Notes under the pieces: model-generated
The model's database searches: none
Seen by the model: the letters and a program-made list of their open reading frames with translations, nothing else
Told to the model about the DNA's origin: nothing
Shown here: piece after piece, positions 5,315 to 9,137 of the stretch
Layout of the letters: the number at the start of each line of letters is the position of its first letter
Numbering within the stretch: the stretch's first letter is position 1
Position numbers and translations under genes: made by a program
Assembly: GCA_904501965.1 (NCBI GenBank)
Contig: CAJGCS010000040.1
Coordinates: forward strand, 1-9,137
DNA from: an uncultured Bacilli bacterium
Lineage (GTDB): Bacteria > Bacillota_I > Bacilli_A > ML615J-28 > CAG-313
Reading direction: 5' to 3'
Length of the DNA: 9,137 nucleotides

Positions 5315-7423
5315 TTATTTTTTTGATTTTTTAGAAGCTTCTTCTTCAAATAAATTTAAACCTGCAAATAAATCTGCCATAGTTGAAACAGGAGTTTCAC
5401 TATCTTGTTGTTTCATATATTTATCAAAAGATTCTCTTTCTTTGTTTAATTCGATTGCTTTAATACTTACTAATAATTTAGCACGTAAAGGATCGCAATT
5501 TAATACTAAAGCTTCAACTTCAGTTCCAACAGGGTAAATTTCATCTACTCTACCTACGCGACGAGTTGCAGAAACTTCACCAACTGGTAAGTATCCAGTT
5601 ACATTTTTGTAACTAACTTTTGCACCTTTTTCATCAACAGCTGCAATAGTAACATTAATAATATCATTACGATTTAATTTGATGTCACCCCAAGTGTTTT
5701 CTAAAGTTGCTCTTCTTGATAAGCTAACGCGTTTTTTCTTGCTATCGATATCAAGAACTTTAACTTTTAAAGTTGATCCTTCAGTAACTTGTTCTTCAAG
5801 TTTATCAGTTAATAACCAAGAGTATTCACCTTTTGGCATTAAACCAGAATATTCATCAGTAAGTTTAATAATTAAACCAGCAGGAATAATTTTTTCAACT
5901 GTTCCTTCAAATACATCACCAACATGGTATTGTTCACATAAAATTTCCCAAGGATGACGAGTCATTGCTCTTAAAGAAAGACTAATTTTACCTTCTTCAA
6001 TTTTAATAATTTTAGCTTGAACTTCTTGACCAACTTGTAAGTGTTGTTTAACATCACGAACTTGTTTATGATCAATTTCTGATTGATGTAATAAACCAGT
6101 TTGACTTCCGAATGAAAGGATTGCACCAAATGGAAGTAATGTAGTAACTGTTGCAGTTACAACTTGTCCTTCTGCTAATGCATCAAATTCAGCTTTTTTA
6201 GCAAGTCTTGCAGTTTTTCTTGAAGCTAAAGTTTGAGATACTTGGATTTGAGCTTTTTCAGCATCAATGAAAGTAACTAATACTTGTAATTCTTCACCTA
6301 CTAATTTTGATAAAGCTTCTAAACTAACTTCTGATTGTTTAACAGGTAAGAAAACTTCATGTCCTTCATAAGATAGGAATGCGCCAGTTTTTAATACTTT
6401 AGAAACTTTTGCACTAATGATTTCATCAGCTTCTTTTAAAGCTTGGAACTTAGCAAGCTTAGCTTCTTTTCTAGCTTTTGCTGCAGCTTCTTTAGCTTCT
6501 TTAGCTAATCTTTCTTGTTCTAATTTTGTAGATAAGATGTATAAAGGTTGACCAGTTTTTTGATCTTTAGATAGTGATTTAACTTGAGCTTCAAATTGTT
6601 CACCAACATTATAATATTCATGTAAACTATGACCGTCAACAACGTCTAGTATATCATTTGAATAGATAATACCTAAAGCATCTTCTCCTAATTCAATTTT
6701 TAAATAACTTGGTGTTACATGGATAATGTAACCTTGAACATTTTGTCCATTTACAAATTTTTCGCTCATTTTCTTAAAACCTCTCTCATATGCTAACTTA
6801 ATAATTGTGTTTACTACTTCTTCAATAGTCATATCTGATGAATCAACTATAATTGCATCATCTGCTTTTCTAAGCGGATTGATTTTTCTAGTTGAATCTT
6901 TAAGATCTCTTGCCTCTATCTCCTTAATTGTTTCTTCAAGTGATAATTCCACTCCTGCAAGATCTCTTTCTTTTTTTCGACGCAAAGCGCGACACTCAAC
7001 TGATGCATCCAAATAGATTTTTAGATTTGCATTTGGAAGTACAACAGTACCAATGTCTCTACCATCCATAACAACGTTGATAGATTCACTAATTTTGCGT
7101 TGAAGCTCTACTAAATATGATCTAACGCAACCGATTTTAGATGGAGTTGAAACATTATTAGTAATTTCAACTGAACGAATTGCTTTACTAACATTTTCTC
7201 CATCTAAATAAATATCACCATTAATAAATGTGATATCAGTTCCATCTAAGAATCCATACGCATTATCGTCTTCCATATTAACGCCTAAACGCATAGCTTT
7301 TAGAGTAACAGCACGGTACATTGCACCAGTATCTAAATATTCAATATTCAATTTTTTGGCAATCTCTTTAGAGATTGTAGATTTACCAGCACCAGCTGGA
7401 CCGTCGATTGCAATTTTAAACAT
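5315..7423 (-). CDS. cmk: Cytidylate kinase fused to a multi-domain ribosomal protein S1-like protein
   Basis: One frame of 702 residues encodes two proteins that are usually separate. Residues 1-218 are a complete cytidylate kinase, which phosphorylates CMP and dCMP with ATP. They carry the P-loop GPAGAGKST (8-16), DTGAMYR (31-37), GRDIG (121-125), the lid region R172-D173 to R179, and PLRKADDA (183-190). Residues 219-702 are RNA-binding S1 repeats: a diverged one at about 225-301, a Lys/Glu/Ala-rich linker at about 301-333, then repeats at about 333-401, 417-485, 501-571 and 585-655, and a charged tail. The third is the most typical (FGAILSFGSQTGLLHQSEI). S1 proteins help load mRNA on the 30S subunit. 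The start is placed at 7423 because GAGGT (7431-7435) lies 7 nt away; the in-frame ATG at 7429 would leave only 1 nt. An internal ATG at 6769 with its own ribosome binding site could make S1 alone. It is first in a unit with der. Confidence 0.93.
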   Translation of the reverse strand: MFKIAIDGPAGAGKSTISKEIAKKLNIEYLDTGAMYRAVTLKAMRLGVNMEDDNAYGFLDGTDITFINGDIYLDGENVSKAIRSVEITNNVSTPSKIGCVRSYLVELQRKISESINVVMDGRDIGTVVLPNANLKIYLDASVECRALRRKKERDLAGVELSLEETIKEIEARDLKDSTRKINPLRKADDAIIVDSSDMTIEEVVNTIIKLAYERGFKKMSEKFVNGQNVQGYIIHVTPSYLKIELGEDALGIIYSNDILDVVDGHSLHEYYNVGEQFEAQVKSLSKDQKTGQPLYILSTKLEQERLAKEAKEAAAKARKEAKLAKFQALKEADEIISAKVSKVLKTGAFLSYEGHEVFLPVKQSEVSLEALSKLVGEELQVLVTFIDAEKAQIQVSQTLASRKTARLAKKAEFDALAEGQVVTATVTTLLPFGAILSFGSQTGLLHQSEIDHKQVRDVKQHLQVGQEVQAKIIKIEEGKISLSLRAMTRHPWEILCEQYHVGDVFEGTVEKIIPAGLIIKLTDEYSGLMPKGEYSWLLTDKLEEQVTEGSTLKVKVLDIDSKKKRVSLSRRATLENTWGDIKLNRNDIINVTIAAVDEKGAKVSYKNVTGYLPVGEVSATRRVGRVDEIYPVGTEVEALVLNCDPLRAKLLVSIKAIELNKERESFDKYMKQQDSETPVSTMADLFAGLNLFEEEASKKSKK
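6767..6787 (-). promoter_or_regulatory. Internal Shine-Dalgarno and ATG at the Cmk/S1 junction
   Basis: The minus strand reads GAGAGAGG (6787-6780), then 10 nt, then an in-frame ATG (6769-6767) that opens MSEKFVNGQ, a plausible native N-terminus for an S1 protein. The Cmk part before it (218 residues) is already a full-length kinase with no added linker. Initiation here would release a free S1 of 484 residues alongside the fusion. Confidence 0.5.
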
Positions 7424-7430
7424 ATTCATA

Positions 7431-7435
7431 ACCTC
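7431..7435 (-). promoter_or_regulatory. Ribosome binding site deciding the cmk start
   Basis: The minus strand reads GAGGT then TATGAATATG. The spacer is 1 nt to the first ATG (7429) but 7 nt to the second (7423), so the second is preferred. Confidence 0.6.
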
Positions 7436-7443
7436 AATAAAGG

Positions 7444-7452
7444 ATTATACCA
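7444..7452 (-). promoter_or_regulatory. Extended -10 promoter for cmk-S1-der
   Basis: The minus strand reads TGGTATAAT, a perfect TATAAT (7449 to 7444) with the TGn extension, and no convincing -35 at the normal distance. Transcription would begin near 7437, giving a very short leader of about 14 nt that still includes GAGGT. It lies in the 70-base gap after parC, where no hairpin terminator is seen. Confidence 0.65.
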
Positions 7453-7493
7453 TATTTGTATTATGATTTCATCCAAATAACTTATTTTTTTAA

Positions 7494-9137
7494 CTACTCT
7501 TGCGGTTCTAAATCTAAGTCATTTCGACAAATTGTAATTTCTAATGGTTTAGATTTATTAGAAGTTACCATTTTCTTACCGTTATCGGCAATTGCAGTTC
7601 TTAATACAGAATAATCGATTGGAACAAAGCCATCATCACAGAAAATATAACTTGCAAGATCTGACTTATTATTGCCATAATGAATAACGTTCATATCGAT
7701 TGCTTCATGCATATTTGATTTAACAACCTTAAGATACATTTTACCAACGTGGTTTTTCTTGCCCTTGTTGATTTCTTCAGGTCTCATACGTTTAATGTTA
7801 CCACGGTTAGTTAATACAACAATAATATCTTTATCTCTAACAACTTTTGCACCAACAACATAATCGTTTGGACGAGATTTAAGTTCAATTGATTTAACAC
7901 CAAATGATGCTGGTTCAATAACAGAAACCTCAGATGCATCATAACGATTCATAAATCCATCTTTAGTACAAATTACGATTTCACCGGCCTCGCCATTCAT
8001 CATATCTGCACTTACTACTTCATCGCCTTCACGAAGTTTTGTTGCCATAACAACTTTAGAGTAACGGTTAACTTTAAGTTTATCAATTTTAATACGTTTA
8101 ATTAAACCTTGTTTTGTTGCAATAACTACATATTTATCTTGATCAAAGTCACTAATTGGATATGAGAAAATAACTTTTTCGTCTGTATCCATACCAATAA
8201 GTGTACTTACATGATAACCTAAATCTTTATGTTTACATTCAGGAATTTTGTGGATTGGTAAGTATACATAGTTACCTTTGTTAGTAAATTGTAATAAAAC
8301 ATCTGTTGTTGAAACAGAATAAATATCTGAAATTACGTCTCCATCTTTTAACTTAGTAGGTTCAGTAGTTGCTAAGAATGCTTTTTTACTTAAATGTTTT
8401 AAATAACCATCATGAGAAATAATTAACATTACATCTTCTTTACTGATGATATCTTCAGTCTTAACAACAACTTCTTCAACTTCTTGTTCTATAGAAGTAC
8501 GACGTGGTTCATTGATTTGTTCTTTTGTTTCATTAAACTCCATAGCAATAGCTTTTAATAAACTACGTTCGCTATTTAATGTTTGTCTAATCTTCTTAAT
8601 TTTTTGTTCAAGTTCTTTTGCTTCTGTTCTAAGTTCAAAAATATCAGTATTTGTTAAACGATATAATTGTAAAGTAACAATTGCTTCTGCTTGTAATTCA
8701 GTAAAATTATATTTTGAAACAATGTTTTCTTTCGCATCAGCTTTATTTTTAGAATTCTTGATTGTAGTAATAACAGCATCAAGTATTGATACCATTGCTA
8801 TTAAACCTGCAACAATTTCTTGACGTTTTAATGCTCTTTCTAAATCATAATTACATTTATTTCTCATTACTTCTTTTTGGTGATCAATATAAGCATCAAT
8901 AAAATCAATTAACCCCATATAACATGGTTTACCTCTAACAATCGCAACCATATTAAAATTATAATTAACTTGTAATTCAGTAGCTTTGTATAAGAAATTT
9001 AAAATAACATCAGGATTAATATCTCTTCTTACATCAATAACAATTCTAAGACCAGTTTTATCACTTTCATCACGAATCATTTTAACGCCATCAACATTTT
9101 TTAGTTGAATTTGATCACTCATCTTCTTAAGTAATGC
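7494..9137 (-). CDS. parC: Topoisomerase IV subunit A (ParC), N-terminal part missing
   Basis: 547 residues are visible and the frame is open through the right edge (it reads ALLKK before the first in-window Met at 9122, which is not the true start). ParC with ParE forms topoisomerase IV, which unlinks replicated chromosomes. The region begins near VDGVKMIRDESDKTGLRIVI, passes through the tower and coiled-coil segment, and then LQLYRLTNTDI (about 8639-8671), a Gram-positive ParC signature where GyrA would have an RLTGLE-type sequence. The C-terminal half shows about six beta-pinwheel blades with recurring hydrophobic-x-[TS]-x-x-G motifs, such as VIATKQGLIKRI, VICTKDGFMNRY and VLTNRGNIKRM. No GyrA box (QRRGGKG-like) is seen, which also supports ParC. 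The winged-helix domain with the catalytic tyrosine lies outside the window. The stop is TAG, whereas every other gene here uses TAA. No terminator is seen before the cmk promoter, so read-through is possible. Confidence 0.95.
   Translation of the reverse strand, partial: ALLKKMSDQIQLKNVDGVKMIRDESDKTGLRIVIDVRRDINPDVILNFLYKATELQVNYNFNMVAIVRGKPCYMGLIDFIDAYIDHQKEVMRNKCNYDLERALKRQEIVAGLIAMVSILDAVITTIKNSKNKADAKENIVSKYNFTELQAEAIVTLQLYRLTNTDIFELRTEAKELEQKIKKIRQTLNSERSLLKAIAMEFNETKEQINEPRRTSIEQEVEEVVVKTEDIISKEDVMLIISHDGYLKHLSKKAFLATTEPTKLKDGDVISDIYSVSTTDVLLQFTNKGNYVYLPIHKIPECKHKDLGYHVSTLIGMDTDEKVIFSYPISDFDQDKYVVIATKQGLIKRIKIDKLKVNRYSKVVMATKLREGDEVVSADMMNGEAGEIVICTKDGFMNRYDASEVSVIEPASFGVKSIELKSRPNDYVVGAKVVRDKDIIVVLTNRGNIKRMRPEEINKGKKNHVGKMYLKVVKSNMHEAIDMNVIHYGNNKSDLASYIFCDDGFVPIDYSVLRTAIADNGKKMVTSNKSKPLEITICRNDLDLEPQE

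Noticed and set aside
5679..5957. A 92-codon + strand frame inside the S1 region
   Set aside because: It is antisense to conserved S1 repeats and has no family resemblance or ribosome binding site.
7473..7493. A terminator after parC (AAATA/TATTT stem)
   Set aside because: The stem is only 5 bp of A/T pairs with no following T-tract.
8446..8823. A 125-codon + strand frame inside parC
   Set aside because: It is a shadow of the conserved parC coding strand, rich in Ser/Ile/Phe from antisense AT-rich codons, with no start signals.
7494..9137. GyrA as the identity of the right-edge gene
   Set aside because: The LQLYRLTNTDI segment is ParC-type and no GyrA box is visible in the C-terminal domain.
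1..9137. An Opal-to-Trp genetic code (as in Mycoplasma), suggested by the absence of TGA stops
   Set aside because: Trp codons checked are TGG, all genes run full length under the standard code, and seven stops are too few for TGA absence to be meaningful.
1..9137. CRISPR array, tRNA, rRNA, insertion sequence or phage attachment site
   Set aside because: No repeated spacer pattern, cloverleaf, transposase or long inverted repeat was found; the window is almost entirely covered by conserved genes.

Overview
The window is AT-rich chromosomal DNA from a low-GC Bacillota-type bacterium. The protein sequences look most like the Erysipelotrichia or Mollicutes-related gut lineages, but that placement is an inference. 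The case rests on AAAGGAGG-type ribosome binding sites, intrinsic terminators with T-tracts, a ParC of the Gram-positive type, the Bacillota gene order cmk–S1–der, and a small gene resembling the sporulation protein SpoVIF. Tryptophan is written TGG. Six of the seven visible stops are TAA and one (parC) is TAG. Nothing suggests a non-standard code.

Layout, left to right: (1) On the + strand, the 3' part of a PstS-like phosphate-type substrate-binding protein runs in from the left edge and ends at 806. (2) A perfect 11-bp hairpin at 814-841 serves as a shared terminator between this gene and the converging minus-strand genes. (3) From here on all genes are on the minus strand. In transcription order (right to left) they are: the C-terminal two thirds of parC (running off the right edge), a cmk–S1 fusion gene, der, a 78-residue SpoVIF-like gene, tldD and tldE/pmbA. 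Extended -10 promoters are visible before cmk (7444-7452) and before tldD (3627-3635). Hairpin terminators lie after der (3938-3988) and after the SpoVIF-like gene (3659-3692). This suggests three minus-strand units downstream of parC: cmk/S1-der, the SpoVIF-like gene (reached by read-through of the der terminator or by an unseen promoter), and tldD-tldE.

The genes are mostly housekeeping: chromosome decatenation (ParC), pyrimidine nucleotide supply (Cmk), translation and ribosome assembly (S1 domains, Der), and peptide proteolysis (TldD/TldE). The pieces most worth a second look are these. The Cmk–S1 reading frame is continuous but keeps an internal ATG with its own Shine-Dalgarno at the junction, and one extra T in a T4 run would split it into two ordinary genes. 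The hairpin after der has a 3' arm that is exactly the ribosome binding site of the next gene. That next gene is a sporulation-type gene sitting directly behind der. I saw no mobile element, CRISPR array, tRNA or rRNA, no gene-free stretch over 300 bases (the longest gap is about 120 bases), and no clear new multi-gene system.
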